Shown here: piece by piece, positions 27,126-38,100 of the stretch | Layout: the number at the start of each line of letters is the position of its first letter | Position numbering within the stretch: the first letter of the stretch is position 1 | NCBI RefSeq assembly: GCF_001483965.1 | Contig: NZ_CP010796.1 | Location: 930,001-994,000 of the forward strand | Origin: Carnobacterium sp. CP1 | Lineage (GTDB): Bacteria > Bacillota > Bacilli > Lactobacillales > Carnobacteriaceae | Direction: 5' to 3' | DNA length: 64,000 nt | Notes under the pieces: model-generated | Database searches by the model: none | Seen by the model: the letters and a program-made list of their open reading frames with translations, nothing else | Told to the model about the DNA's origin: nothing | Translations under genes and position numbers: made by a program

Positions 27126-28040
27126 TTATTTTGTCTCCTTGGCAATTTTTAATACTCTATTTGCATGGTCAATATTGTTATTATTTCCTTTATTCGTTAG
27201 TACTTGATCAATGAAATAAGTTAATTCTGCTAAATACATTTGATTCGGCTCTTCTGAAATTTCTTTGATTATGCCTAATTTGTTAGACGTTAATGTGTTT
27301 TTCAAAAAGTCGCACGTAATTAGATCATTTTCTGTAATGATTTCAATTTTTCGCTGCGGAACTTGTCCATAGTAATCCAAATGTACTTCAATGAATTTAT
27401 CGGCATACTCCAATAAATAAAGCGCCGTATCGTTTGACTGGATGTCTAATTGCGATTTTTTTCCATACATAGCTTTCGATTCAATTGGGAAATCAAATAA
27501 ATCAACAACGTAATCTAGTTCATGAATACAATCCAATTCGATCCCTCCACCCAAATTCGGGTCAGCAGAATAGCTTTTTGTATAATCATCTTGACGCCAA
27601 TCCGGGAGATAAGTCGAACAAATAACGCGACCATTGTATACCGTTTCGTTAACCAGCAGCTTTTTCAACTCTAACATAATTCCTTTATACCGCAAAGGCG
27701 CAGCAATGTAATAAGCTTCTTTGTTTTCAATAAAAGCATTAATATCATAAGCTTTTTCGAAAATAGGTTTCTCCACAAAGAAATGCTTTGCCTTGTCTTT
27801 AATCATATGAAGAGTCTCTAAATGAAGAGCCGTTGGATTCGTGATAAAGGCAACATCGTAATCATCAGCAATCGCACTTGTTTCATAAATCATCTGAATA
27901 TCTGTGGGTGTCTCATGTTCTGCTTTTCTTGATCGATAAGCAGATACCTCTAATGGAATGCCTTTTTCTTTACAGATTGATTGCAAGTTTCGGTAATGCT
28001 TTTGTCCGATAGAACCCAGCCCAAAGAAAATCACTTTCAT
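27126..28040 (-). CDS. Gfo/Idh/MocA family oxidoreductase (canonical motifs)
   Basis: A 304-residue NAD(P)-dependent sugar oxidoreductase. The Rossmann start is MKVIFFGLGSIGQKHYRNLQ; AFITNPTALHLETL and HFFVEKPIFE follow, the latter with the conserved E-K-P lysine, and GGGIELDCIHELDYVVDLF holds the D-x-x-x-H catalytic pair. It lies between another oxidoreductase (overlap 4 bp) and legF (directly adjacent), so it probably works on the nonulosonic acid, its nucleotide form or a nearby sugar of the same repeat. The exact reaction cannot be named from sequence. Confidence 0.82.
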   Translation of the reverse strand: MKVIFFGLGSIGQKHYRNLQSICKEKGIPLEVSAYRSRKAEHETPTDIQMIYETSAIADDYDVAFITNPTALHLETLHMIKDKAKHFFVEKPIFEKAYDINAFIENKEAYYIAAPLRYKGIMLELKKLLVNETVYNGRVICSTYLPDWRQDDYTKSYSADPNLGGGIELDCIHELDYVVDLFDFPIESKAMYGKKSQLDIQSNDTALYLLEYADKFIEVHLDYYGQVPQRKIEIITENDLITCDFLKNTLTSNKLGIIKEISEEPNQMYLAELTYFIDQVLTNKGNNNNIDHANRVLKIAKETK

Positions 28041-29023
28041 GATAAATCCCCCTCAAACTGATTGATCAGTTCAATGATAGCTTGATCTTTCTTAAACGAA
28101 TACATGGTTGTCGTGATTTCACCTTTTAAAAGTGCAACATATTCTTTTATTTCTTCCAGATAAGCATCTTCAATAATGGTTTTGGAATAACTTTGATTGT
28201 CCATATAACCAGTATACAAATCTTTTTTAACCATCTCTTTAGCTGCTTCATCCCATTGATACAAACCATCTGGCGAACCGTCCCACGAAATTTGTGTTTG
28301 TTCTCCAATGATATCTAAATCCCGTTTTGCAACACGAGACAAAATATTCACATTTAATGTGCCAACTATGCCTGAAGTGTGTTTGACTACTAAGGCATAA
28401 TTATCTGGATAATCTATTTCCAAGGAACTGATTTTTTGTTTTTGAAGCTCAAAGGATTCAATCTCCCCAAAAACTTTTGAGATCCATGGAAGCTCAATGG
28501 CAAAAATCTCACGGCAGCCATTTGTTTGTTTATTGGCTACAAAAAAGTCTTTATAAGACTCCCAAGGATGCCAATCAGGCAAGTATTGTCCTACATGATA
28601 ACGATACGTTACTTTTGGATCTTGCTTGACTGCTTTTTCAAATAATTTTATTTCACGGCGATGTAGAAAAGTAGACGAAAGGTACAAATGCAAATTCTTT
28701 TCTTCCGCTAATTGCATCGCTTCTTCATAATAATGATTTAACAGATTAATTTCCGTAAAAACATGCAAGTTCTTGTTTAAGGCCTCTAAAATAATGCTTT
28801 CATGACTGATTGGAGAAGTACAGATACAAACAGCTTCTATTTGTACTTCTCTAACTGCTTCTTGTAAACTTTCATAAGTTTGAATCTTAAAAAGGCCGCT
28901 CACTTCTTCTTGCCGGTCTTTGCGAGAATCTACTCCGACTAAGGTTATTTCAGGAAAAAATTCCGTCAGCAAACGAAGTCGTCGTTTACCCATTGAACCT
29001 AAACCAATGACACCTATTTTCAT
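28037..29023 (-). CDS. Gfo/Idh/MocA family protein lacking the canonical catalytic lysine
   Basis: A 328-residue protein with the family fold: MKIGVIGLGSMGKRRLRLL binds the cofactor and AVCICTSPISHESIILEAL matches the second landmark. The expected E-K-P is replaced by TEINLLNHYYEEA, and the region that normally holds D-x-x-x-H reads REIFAIELPWISKVFG. It may therefore be a divergent enzyme or a non-catalytic partner of the next gene, with which it overlaps by 4 bp (ATGA). The stop of the upstream Wzx gene is 27 bp away. Function unknown; the operon links it to Leg-containing polysaccharide. Confidence 0.72.
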   Translation of the reverse strand: MKIGVIGLGSMGKRRLRLLTEFFPEITLVGVDSRKDRQEEVSGLFKIQTYESLQEAVREVQIEAVCICTSPISHESIILEALNKNLHVFTEINLLNHYYEEAMQLAEEKNLHLYLSSTFLHRREIKLFEKAVKQDPKVTYRYHVGQYLPDWHPWESYKDFFVANKQTNGCREIFAIELPWISKVFGEIESFELQKQKISSLEIDYPDNYALVVKHTSGIVGTLNVNILSRVAKRDLDIIGEQTQISWDGSPDGLYQWDEAAKEMVKKDLYTGYMDNQSYSKTIIEDAYLEEIKEYVALLKGEITTTMYSFKKDQAIIELINQFEGDLS

Positions 29024-29050
29024 ACTGCAGCCTCCTCTTCTTAAAATAAT

Positions 29051-30454
29051 TTATTTTCTTTTTCTAATTTTTTGTACGATAAAGTACAATACAGCCAGCA
29101 AAAAGGCTACCATCAGATAACGCAATATTATATAGTCTGTTAAGAAAAACATTACGAACGATAATGCTACTACAACGGTTGTTACAGTAACAATCATTTT
29201 AGTATCAAATAGTTGTTTTCCTATTAATTTTTTCGCTAAGAAATAATGAAAAATAAACAGGAAAAAATACGCAACGACTGTTGTATAACCAGCAGCAATA
29301 TAACCATAGATTGGAATAAAAATAATGTTTAGCACAATATTTATTACAGCACTGGCGATTGTCCCCATAGCAATGTAAGTTGTCTTTTTCTCAAAAAACT
29401 CAACGTTTACAGGTAGGCTATACAAGAACTGAAAATAATACCCTAAAAGAACCGGAATAATCAGTGGAATACCGACTAGATATTCAGCAGGAGCCATTAT
29501 TTTAGCTATATCGATCAATAACAACATACTAACTAACGTAACTGCTCCAAATAATATCATATAATAATTCGATGTTTTTTTGATTTTTGCGTAATCTTTT
29601 TTCTCCATCTCGCCATAAAACCATGGGACCCAAGCATTGTTGGTTGACGCCCAAACAACACTCAAGACTACACCTAAGTTATAAATATAGGAATAAATCC
29701 CTGCATCAAACGACCCAGAGTAAGTGTTAACCATAATACGGTCGAACTGACTTAGAAGGACATTGGATAGAGAATGCGGTATAAGCGGTAAAGCAATTTT
29801 CAACGAAAATTTCCAGTACTCCATATTAATCAGTTTTTTTCCTTTGAACATTATTGCGAAGTAAATGAGCAAACCTATTAAAACGAATGCTCCAGAACTC
29901 CCGACAACTCTGCCTATGTAACGATCCTTTTCAAACAATGTAAAGATCATCACTAGAGACAAACCTATGTTTAAAACAGTACTCAAAATTGATAATAGTA
30001 AGAATTTAAAGTATTGTACATTTATTGTAAAATAAGCGGATAAAAAGTTAATTAAAAAATTTCCATAACTTTGAAAAATCATTAAATTGAAAATTATCTG
30101 CGATAGTTCAAAGAAACTATTTTTGAAAAAAAAGTATCCATTTCCTATGATAAGAAATGCTGCAAAACTTAATGTAGACAAAAATAATGTAGAAGACATA
30201 AATCCTTTTATGTCTTCTTTGAATTCAAAATTCGCATTATTTATTGCACCGTTTAAACTTAATCCTACAAAAAGAGAAAATATAGACGCAATTGCAGTAT
30301 AGTTGTTTACTAATCCATATTCTTCAACCGTCATGATGTTGGTAAACAGCGGTATAGTAATAAACGTAATTCCTTTTATAAAGAAATTGCCTATAGTGTA
30401 CCAAAAACTTGATTTCACCAAGCTAGATGATTTCAATTTTTCTATTAATGCCAT
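29051..30454 (-). CDS. Wzx-type polysaccharide flippase (MOP superfamily)
   Basis: A 467-residue membrane protein with about 14 predicted segments. [20 protein letters not shown] followed by [20 protein letters not shown] is the typical start of the polysaccharide-synthesis/flippase family, and [13 protein letters not shown] is the conserved segment near the seventh helix. It would flip the lipid-linked repeat built by this operon. It is only 2 bp downstream of the GT52-like gene. A second flippase of a different subtype is at 57746-59176, which supports at least two separate polymers. Confidence 0.9.
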
Positions 30455-30456
30455 GG

Positions 30457-31536
30457 TTACTCTCCTTTTAATATTGATTTAAGTTCTTTTTTATTTTTTG
30501 GCATAAGCACATTTCGATAGCCTATCGACTGATATCTTTCATAAAATTCAGATACACCTGTCAATACCTTTTGAGTTCGTTCATCTTCAGTAGAAAATTC
30601 TCTGTCATTTCTGACCATTTCTGCAAGAAGTATAACTTCATTTTCTAAGCCAAATATCATACGAGGTGTAAAGGATGCTGTCGAAATACAACTGACAATA
30701 ACTGTATTCCGTAAATCATACGCTAAAAAACATAACTCCAATGGTAAATCCGTTTTGAATATTTGAGCATCCTTTCCATACCTTTCAGTATCAGTACGTG
30801 GATGTAATTTGACTGAGAAGTTTTTATTTACTCCATACTCTTTGATAAGTTTCAAAATATTATTTTCATTTATTTGATAATTATCTTTTTCAAGAGGTTG
30901 ATCTAAAAATAATAATGTATTGACCATTTTTTCTTCTTTTTCAGGCAAACCAAAGATTCTTTTTAATTGTTCGTATAAAACTCCATCTTTTTTTATGACT
31001 GGTAATCGATTCAACTGAAAAGACTGATCAATATTAGTAAGTTTAGGTTCGTATAAATAATAATCCGTTATTTCTGCTAAAAACATGCTATGCGGATTAA
31101 TGAGATTCATGATTTTCCTTCTAATTGCTGATGTATTTAGCAACGTAACATTTAAATATGTTGCTAAACCATCTTCAATGTATTTCAATTCAACATTGGG
31201 ATTATTTTTTTTAGCTTGACCATACAAAATCTTTAAAAAATAATTGCCGCCTTGAGTGAAAATAATATCATAATCAATTTCTTTGTCTAATGTTAGCATG
31301 TGATTAATGTTTAACAGCACATTCAATTTGCTGATAACTTTATTTCCTATTTTTTTATGATCCACTAAATAAACGTTTTGAAAATTTCCTTCTTTTAATA
31401 TGTTTTGATAGACTTGCTGTGCACCATTAAATTCATCATAAACGTATAAATCAGCTTCGGTATCAGCATAATAGGTTAATTTGGTATTAAGAATATTAAT
31501 GACATGCAGAGGCGTCCATGCTATAAAAGCGATCAC
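30457..31536 (-). CDS. GT52/sialyltransferase-like glycosyltransferase, candidate legionaminyltransferase
   Basis: A 359-residue protein with the arrangement of bacterial GT52/GT38-type sialyltransferases: a start with LHVINILN, the (D/E)-(D/E)-G motif as [12 protein letters not shown] (EDG at 121-123), the H-P motif as VKLHPRTD (H245, P246) and the serine segment [14 protein letters not shown] (about 281-294) that contacts the CMP donor. Because legF is in the same operon and the leg synthesis genes are nearby, transfer of CMP-legionaminic acid is the favoured role. It overlaps the upstream Wzy-like gene by 4 bp. Overall similarity to characterised members looks low, so the donor is an inference. 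Confidence 0.65.
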
Positions 31537-33008
31537 TTTTCAATCACTCCATCAGTAAACATTTTTTCTTTTCTAAAATGCTGCAACAAGCCTAGATAAT
31601 ACCAGAAGACAATAGCTACAACATCTTTTACTTTAAAAATAATATGGCTTTCAACAAGATCTTCTGCAAACAACGCTACAATTAGGAAGATCATAATGGC
31701 TACAATTTGATAGTCCACAGTAACTTTTTTGTATTTCAACAAATGAGTAATGTTATCTCTTAAATGTAAAATAATAAATACGGCAATTACGACAAAACCT
31801 AAAATTCCAGACATGATCAGTGTTTGAATATAGACATTATGCATGTTGCCATGTGCCCGTTTTAATTCATTTTTATCTAATGTAGATAACTTACTTTCAT
31901 CAATTTGTGTATTGTGTTCTATATCATTCCTATAAAAATAAGGATCTGTGGCACCTAAAACCGGAAACTGTTTAACCACATTAAGAGCAGCTGTCCAAAT
32001 AGTGAATCGTCCAGATGAAACTTCAGCATCGTCTGGTGAGTGCTGAATAGTCACTCTATCTATCGGTTCTTTTTTAGACGGCTTTTCATCATCTGATATT
32101 TGCGGTTCATTTACTCCAGCTTTGTCAAAACCTTGTTGAACCAATCCTGGAACATAACTTAATCCTTCTTTTAGTATACCTGTAAAACCTAAGCTTACTG
32201 CAAAGAAAGCTAAAAATACTAGTATCGTTCGGAAGATAACTTTTGTCTTGCTTTTATATGTTTGGATAAAATAGGGAATCACAATAAACACTATGGATAA
32301 TAGTGAAAACACCATAATGGTTAGTTCTGTACCTCTTGACGAAGCTAGTATGAAGAAGAGAACTTGAATGATTATATTGGCTATATAAAGTTTGGTGAAC
32401 TTATACCATACGCCTCTTTTTATTAAGTTATTCAACATTGAAAGTACAATTGATAAAAAGCCGAAAATTGCTCCAATATTGGGACTCGTATAAATTCCGA
32501 ATAAACGAGAAGCGACAAAACCTTGTCTGGCAGTGGTAGCACCGCTGGGGATGATAAAGCCGATATTAAATATAAACATTAAGACCGAGATTAAACCAGC
32601 AACAAAAACGGTATAAATCAAGATGTTGTTAAATTGTGTCATATTTTTTTTAACATCTTCATTGCTTTGCTTAGAATTAATGGGATAGATCACAAAAAAA
32701 GTAGTTACTAAGTAAACCCAGTTATACGCACCCCTGATAAGCTGATGTTCGTAATTTACTACTGTCGAGAGCAAGTATACTAGTGACATTAGTATTAATA
32801 TATACCAGTACTTAGATTTAAACATTTCCCTTTTAGTGAAAAAATCAACTGCTATAATCAAACTTCCCCAAAAGAAACAAATCCATAGAGGGTATTGTTC
32901 TATATCAAAACTACTAGGCATAAAATAAATCAAACAAAGAAAGAGGTAAATTTTTCTGAAATTATCCCAATTTAATATCCAATCCTTAATTTTAAAATCA
33001 TTCTGCAT
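31533..33008 (-). CDS. O-antigen ligase/Wzy-like polymerase, multi-pass membrane protein
   Basis: A 491-residue protein with about eleven membrane segments and one large extracytoplasmic loop (about 300-380, rich in charged residues). ASRLFGIYTSPNIGAIFGF and SSRGTELTIMVFSLL fit the Wzy/WaaL family, in which a late loop carries H and R/E residues; here RAHGNMHNVYIQTLIMSGIL near the C-terminal side provides the typical H-N. It would polymerise the repeat unit of the operon that includes Wzx and the GT52-like enzyme. The ATG is 49 bp downstream of a GT2 gene. Confidence 0.82.
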   Translation of the reverse strand: MQNDFKIKDWILNWDNFRKIYLFLCLIYFMPSSFDIEQYPLWICFFWGSLIIAVDFFTKREMFKSKYWYILILMSLVYLLSTVVNYEHQLIRGAYNWVYLVTTFFVIYPINSKQSNEDVKKNMTQFNNILIYTVFVAGLISVLMFIFNIGFIIPSGATTARQGFVASRLFGIYTSPNIGAIFGFLSIVLSMLNNLIKRGVWYKFTKLYIANIIIQVLFFILASSRGTELTIMVFSLLSIVFIVIPYFIQTYKSKTKVIFRTILVFLAFFAVSLGFTGILKEGLSYVPGLVQQGFDKAGVNEPQISDDEKPSKKEPIDRVTIQHSPDDAEVSSGRFTIWTAALNVVKQFPVLGATDPYFYRNDIEHNTQIDESKLSTLDKNELKRAHGNMHNVYIQTLIMSGILGFVVIAVFIILHLRDNITHLLKYKKVTVDYQIVAIMIFLIVALFAEDLVESHIIFKVKDVVAIVFWYYLGLLQHFRKEKMFTDGVIEK

Positions 33009-33057
33009 TTTTCTACTCCTTCAAGAAAACACAAATCAGATGATTCATGAATTACCA

Positions 33058-34023
33058 TTATTTTTTTAATACTTTTTTATAAAGATAACGATACAGCGGT
33101 AAATTAACCTTCAATAAACATAAAGCAGCTAACTTAGCTTTGCTAGAAACTTTATTTTGAAAAATCATTTTTTGATTTTCAGCGATATCGTTTCTTAATA
33201 ACTTCGCATATTCTTTTGTACGTTCGTCATGTGTAGAACTAGCAATTTTATAACCTGTTGAAAGATAACCATCTAACAGGTTGTCTACAGCAAAGTCACT
33301 TACTGTGGGGTACTCTATTTTAATTTTTTCTAATAATATCTTTCTTTGTAACACGTTATCGTATTGTTGTGGATTAAAGCTGCTGTTTACAATACTTTCG
33401 GAATTTGCTAGATAAAAATAACCAACTTCATCCGTTACTACTAATTTATGAGCTTGTTTTAGAGCATCATAACTTAACATCACATCTTCATACAAGACTC
33501 CTTCTGGAAATCTGACTGTTTGGAAAACAGACGCACGATAAACTTTATTCCAGACGTAAAATTCAATACCATTATATTTAAAATATAATTCCAGCATTTC
33601 TTCCTTAGAAGTAGTGATTCTATTTAAACTATTTAAAGTATTTAACGTTCCATCTGGGTTAACACGTGTCACATTACAGACTGCAATATCTGCTTGGTTT
33701 TCCTCAAGATATCCAATAAGTCGTTGATACATATCTTTCTCAGTATAGTCATCACTATCCATAAAAGCTATATATTCTCCATGCACTTGATTTAAACCAG
33801 CATTACGTGCAGCAGAAGGACCAGCATTTTCTTGATGAATAACTCGAACCCTAGTATCTTTTTCTGCTAACCGGTCACAAATATTGGCTGTATTGTCAGT
33901 TGACCCATCATTAATAATAATCAATTCAAAATCACTTATATTTTGGCTAAGAACGCTTTGGACAGATTTTTCAACCGTATGTTCTACATTATAAGCGGGC
34001 ATAATGAAACTAAGTACAGTCAT
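33058..34023 (-). CDS. Glycosyltransferase family 2
   Basis: A 321-residue GT-A enzyme. MTVLSFIMPAYNVEHTVEKS is the nucleotide-binding start, IINDGSTDNTANICDRLA and NAGPSAARNAGL are the standard GT2 markers, and EYIAFMDSDDYTEKDMY holds the D-x-D metal motif. It has no obvious membrane segment and is likely peripheral at the inner face. It follows another GT2 gene by 2 bp. Acceptor and donor cannot be read; it should add one sugar in the Leg-operon repeat. Confidence 0.88.
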   Translation of the reverse strand: MTVLSFIMPAYNVEHTVEKSVQSVLSQNISDFELIIINDGSTDNTANICDRLAEKDTRVRVIHQENAGPSAARNAGLNQVHGEYIAFMDSDDYTEKDMYQRLIGYLEENQADIAVCNVTRVNPDGTLNTLNSLNRITTSKEEMLELYFKYNGIEFYVWNKVYRASVFQTVRFPEGVLYEDVMLSYDALKQAHKLVVTDEVGYFYLANSESIVNSSFNPQQYDNVLQRKILLEKIKIEYPTVSDFAVDNLLDGYLSTGYKIASSTHDERTKEYAKLLRNDIAENQKMIFQNKVSSKAKLAALCLLKVNLPLYRYLYKKVLKK

Positions 34024-34025
34024 AA

Positions 34026-34874
34026 TTATTTACTCTCTTTCCGAAGCAGTTTGGTATAAATATATGCCCTTAATTGATTAGGCATAATGCTAACTATAAT
34101 TTGCCCAGCAGTGCTTAAAAAATAATCCATATAGGAATTTAAACCAACTTCATGTATTTTTTTTCTTGCTAATTTACTGTCTTTCAAATACTTATATCCG
34201 CCACGACGCATAAACATGTCTCTTCCAGCCCGAGCATGGACTAAGACTTCAGGCACATTTTTCGCTAGCGTATCATTTTTTAACATTCTAACCCATAAAT
34301 AATAATCTTCAAACCCATTTAAGACCATATAATTACCCGCTCTCAAAACTTCTTCCTTTCTATATAGAACAGTCATATGATTAAAAGGATTTCTTCTTTT
34401 TGCAGTTTTCAAAATATCCTCATAACTATGTGGAACAATTCTTTTTGCAACAATATTAGAGATGTCCGTTTCAAATTCATTGATATCAGATCCTACTATC
34501 CCTAGTTTCGGATTCTTCACAAATTCTCTTAACTGTTTTTCGAAGCGAGTATTCACTGCAATATCATCCGTATCCATTCGAGCAATTAAAGAGTATCGGC
34601 AATATTCAACGCCTATAGCTAATGCTTTCCCTAAGCCAACATTCTCTTCAAGAGGGTTTCTATTTAATAATCCCGGATGCTGATTTTCAAATTCATCAAG
34701 AACAGTATATAAATCATTCGTTAGAGGACCATCTTCTATCAAAACCAATTCATTGGGTTGAATAGTTTGGTTGACCAAACTGTCTAAACATTCTTTTAAA
34801 TAGACTGGTTGTTCTTTTTTATAAACAGACATTAAAACACTAAATTTCAAGTCAGATTCTTCTATATCTTTCAT
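34026..34874 (-). CDS. Glycosyltransferase family 2, first gene of the legF operon
   Basis: A 282-residue GT2 enzyme. KFSVLMSVYKKEQPVYLKEC, NELVLIEDGPLTND and NVGLGKALAIGVEYCRYSLI precede the D-x-D in ARMDTDDIA. The stretch DSKLARKKIHEVGLNSYMDY near the C-terminus is common in capsule/amylovoran-type transferases. It starts the operon; the predicted promoter is about 150 bp upstream. Specific sugar unknown. Confidence 0.87.
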   Translation of the reverse strand: MKDIEESDLKFSVLMSVYKKEQPVYLKECLDSLVNQTIQPNELVLIEDGPLTNDLYTVLDEFENQHPGLLNRNPLEENVGLGKALAIGVEYCRYSLIARMDTDDIAVNTRFEKQLREFVKNPKLGIVGSDINEFETDISNIVAKRIVPHSYEDILKTAKRRNPFNHMTVLYRKEEVLRAGNYMVLNGFEDYYLWVRMLKNDTLAKNVPEVLVHARAGRDMFMRRGGYKYLKDSKLARKKIHEVGLNSYMDYFLSTAGQIIVSIMPNQLRAYIYTKLLRKESK

Positions 34875-35025
34875 TTATTATATATCCCTCACACTTTTCT
34901 TTTTTTTGAAAATATTAACGTTCTTATAATAAATAATGTTTTGCACTATTTCTCTCACAAAAACCATTTTAACATAATTTCTATCGTAAGTAGTCGAATT
35001 TTTTAAAATGTACTTTCAACAAAGT

Positions 35026-35053
35026 ATTATATCATATCTTTAGTCTTTGACAC
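35026..35053 (-). promoter_or_regulatory. Predicted promoter of the eight-gene legF operon
   Basis: On the minus strand GTGTCA (35048-35053), a 16-bp spacer and a perfect TATAAT (35026-35031) with TG one base before it. The 34875-35025 leader of about 150 nt is AT-rich and holds no reading frame of note. Confidence 0.6.
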
Positions 35054-35093
35054 TTGTTAAAGAAAAATTTAACTATCTTACCATTTCAAATCC

Positions 35094-35144
35094 AAATAAA
35101 AAGCACTTTTAACGAAGGAGAAGTTCTCCAACATTAAAAGTGCT
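35094..35144 (-). terminator. Intrinsic terminator of the GW-module amidase gene
   Basis: AGCACTTTTAA (35102-35112) pairs with TTAAAAGTGCT (35134-35144); a second small hairpin, GGAGAA/TTCTCC (35117-35129), sits inside it. On the minus strand the stem is followed by TTTTATTTG. The stop codon is about 10 bp upstream. It insulates this gene from the legF operon promoter. Confidence 0.75.
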
Positions 35145-35153
35145 CTTATATTA

Positions 35154-38100
35154 TTATTGAATAGCTGATTCAACTACCCAACCGATTTCTGTTCCCTCGA
35201 TTGAAATTTGTACCCATTTAACACCGTCAGATGAAAAGGCCTCTTTAGTAATTTCAACTTCTTTACCTGAAAAGTCTGATAAGCCCGTTATCTTGGTATT
35301 GCCTGCTTCATAGTTATTCCAGACTCCAAAATCAGCAGCATTTGGTACTGGTGTACCTTGTTTAGAAACAATTTTCGGAATTTCTCCATATTGGATACCT
35401 GTTTCAGCTACCCAACCGATTTCTTCTCCATCTAACGAGAATTGAACTAATTTTTCACCCGTCGTCGATTCTACTTCTTTCGTTATTTCTAACTGTTGAC
35501 CAAAGAATTCTGATAAACCTGCTACTCTTTCACGATTTTGTTCATAGTCATTCCAAACTCCGAAATCATAAGCATTTGTTACGGGTGTACCTAGTTTAGA
35601 AATTGTTTGCGGGATTTCTCCATATTGGATACCTGTTTCAGCTACCCAGCCAACTTCTTCTCCATCTAGCGAGAATTGAACTAGTGCTTCACCAGATGAA
35701 GACTCTACTTCTTTCGTTATTTCTAACTGTTGACCAGAGAATTCTGATAAACCTGCTACTTTTTCGCGATTTTGTTCATAGTCATTCCAAACTCCGAAAT
35801 CATAAGCATTTTGAACAGGTGTACCTAGTTTAGAAATTGTTTGTGGGATTTCTCCGTACTGGATGCTCGTTTCAGCTACCCAACCAATTACTTCTCCATC
35901 TGCAGAGAACTGTACCCATTTAACGCCATTCAACGAAACAACCTCTTTGATTACTTCTAGTTGTTTGCCAGAGAAGGCTGATAGTTCAGTTACTCGTGTA
36001 TTGCCTGCTTCGTAATCGTTCCAGACACCAAAATCATAAACATTAGCGACTGGTGTACCTAATTTAGAAACAGTTTGCGGGATTTCTCCGTATTGAATGC
36101 CCGTTTCGGCTACCCAACCAATGACTTCGCCATCTGCAGAGAACTGTACCCATTTAACGCCGCTTGATGAAATGACCTCTTTGATTACTTCTAGTTGTTT
36201 GCCAGAGAAGGCTGATAAACCTGTTACTCGCGTATTGCCTGCTTCATAGTCATTCCAAACGCCAAAGTCATAAGCATTGGATACCGGAGTACCTGTTTTG
36301 GATACAGATTGCGGAACTTCTCCATAGCGGATACCCGTTTCAGCTACCCAGCCAACCACTTCGCCATCTACTGAGAATTGGACCCATTTAACACCGATTG
36401 AAGAAGTAACTTCTGCGACAACACCTACTTGTTTACCGGCAAAAGCAGATAATCCTGCAACTCTAGTATTACCAGGTTCATAATCATTCCAAACGCCATA
36501 ATTATAGGCGTTTGGTACCGGTGTGCCTATTTTCGAAACCTCTTGTGGTACAGCACCATAGCGGATACCGGTTTCGGCTACCCAGCCAATCACTGTGCCA
36601 TCTACTGAGAATTGAACCCATTTAACGCCTGCTGATGACACGATTTCTTTGATTACTTTTACTGGTTTTCCAGCATATTCGGATAAACCAGCCACTCTAG
36701 TATTGCCAGCTTCGTAATCATTCCAAATGCCAAAATCATAAGCGTTTGGTACTGGTGTACCTAGTTTAGAAACTTCTTTTGGAGCTTCTCCGTAACGTAT
36801 ACCTGTTTCAGCTACCCAACCGATGACTTTGCCATCCGCTGAGAATTGAACCCACTTTACGCCTGTTGATGACAAAACTTCTTTGATTACTTTTATTGAT
36901 TTTCCAGCATATTCTGATAAACCTGCGACTCGTTTATTTCCTGGTTCATAATCATTCCAAACGCCAAAGTCATAAGCATTTGGTACTGGTGTACCTGCTT
37001 TAGAAACTTCTTTTGGAACAGAAACATAACGGATACCTGATTCAGCTACCCAACCAATAATCTTACCATCTACTGAGAATTGAACCCACTTAACGCCTGT
37101 TGATGATATAACTTCTTTAACAACTTGGACTGATTTTCCAGCATACTCTGACAGGCCTGCGACCCGTGTATTTCCCTTTTCATAATCATTCCAAACGCCA
37201 AAGTCATAAGCATTTGGTACCGGTGTACCTTTTTTAGAAATATTTTGAGGAACTTGACTTGGTGTCAAACCTATTGCAATTCCTTTTTTAGCAACCCAAC
37301 CAATAACTTTATTATTAGAACTGAATTCTACCCATTCTACGCCATTATTGGCTGTTGCTTCTTTGGTAACTTTTATTTCTTTACCAGCAAAATCTGACAG
37401 ACCGGTAACTCGTTTCATCCCTCTTTGATAACTGTCCCAAACACCATAGTCATAAGCATTTGTAACAGGAGTACTAACTGCAGGCGTGATTTGAATACCT
37501 GTTTTCCCTACCCAGCCAATAACTTTTCCATTTTGGCCAAATTGAACCCAATCTCCATTTTTAGTTCTAACTTCTTTATAAACTACTATCGGTTGATTGG
37601 CATAAGAGTGTAATTCTCCGACTTTAGCCGATCCATTACCAGGATATGGCCCGTTCCAAATTCCATAATTCTTCGGATCTACTGGAACTGCATATTGTCT
37701 GTTTAAATTGTCTTCTTTAAAAATTTGATTAGGCATGGCGTTGTATTTTTCTACTACTAAGTTATAAAAATCACTTACTGTATATCCCCATTTTGCAAAA
37801 TAGCCTACTGGATCAGTGTGATCTGTTCCACCAAGGTAACGGGAAACTTCATCATGTGTCCAAATAGTACCGCTACCGCCTTTTGTTGCACGAGATGGTT
37901 CAAGATCAAAATAATATAACATGTAAGCAGCTAAATAAGCATCATTATTTACAGATTGAGCAAATTGGTGAAAGGTATCATGTTCTACCAATTCAATTTG
38001 ATAGAAACGAGGGTTCGCTTGTTTACCTGCTCCCCATACAGCAAAATCTGCGGGATGAATCTGAATAATGTTATCTTTATCAACAAAAGCATGCACGAAA

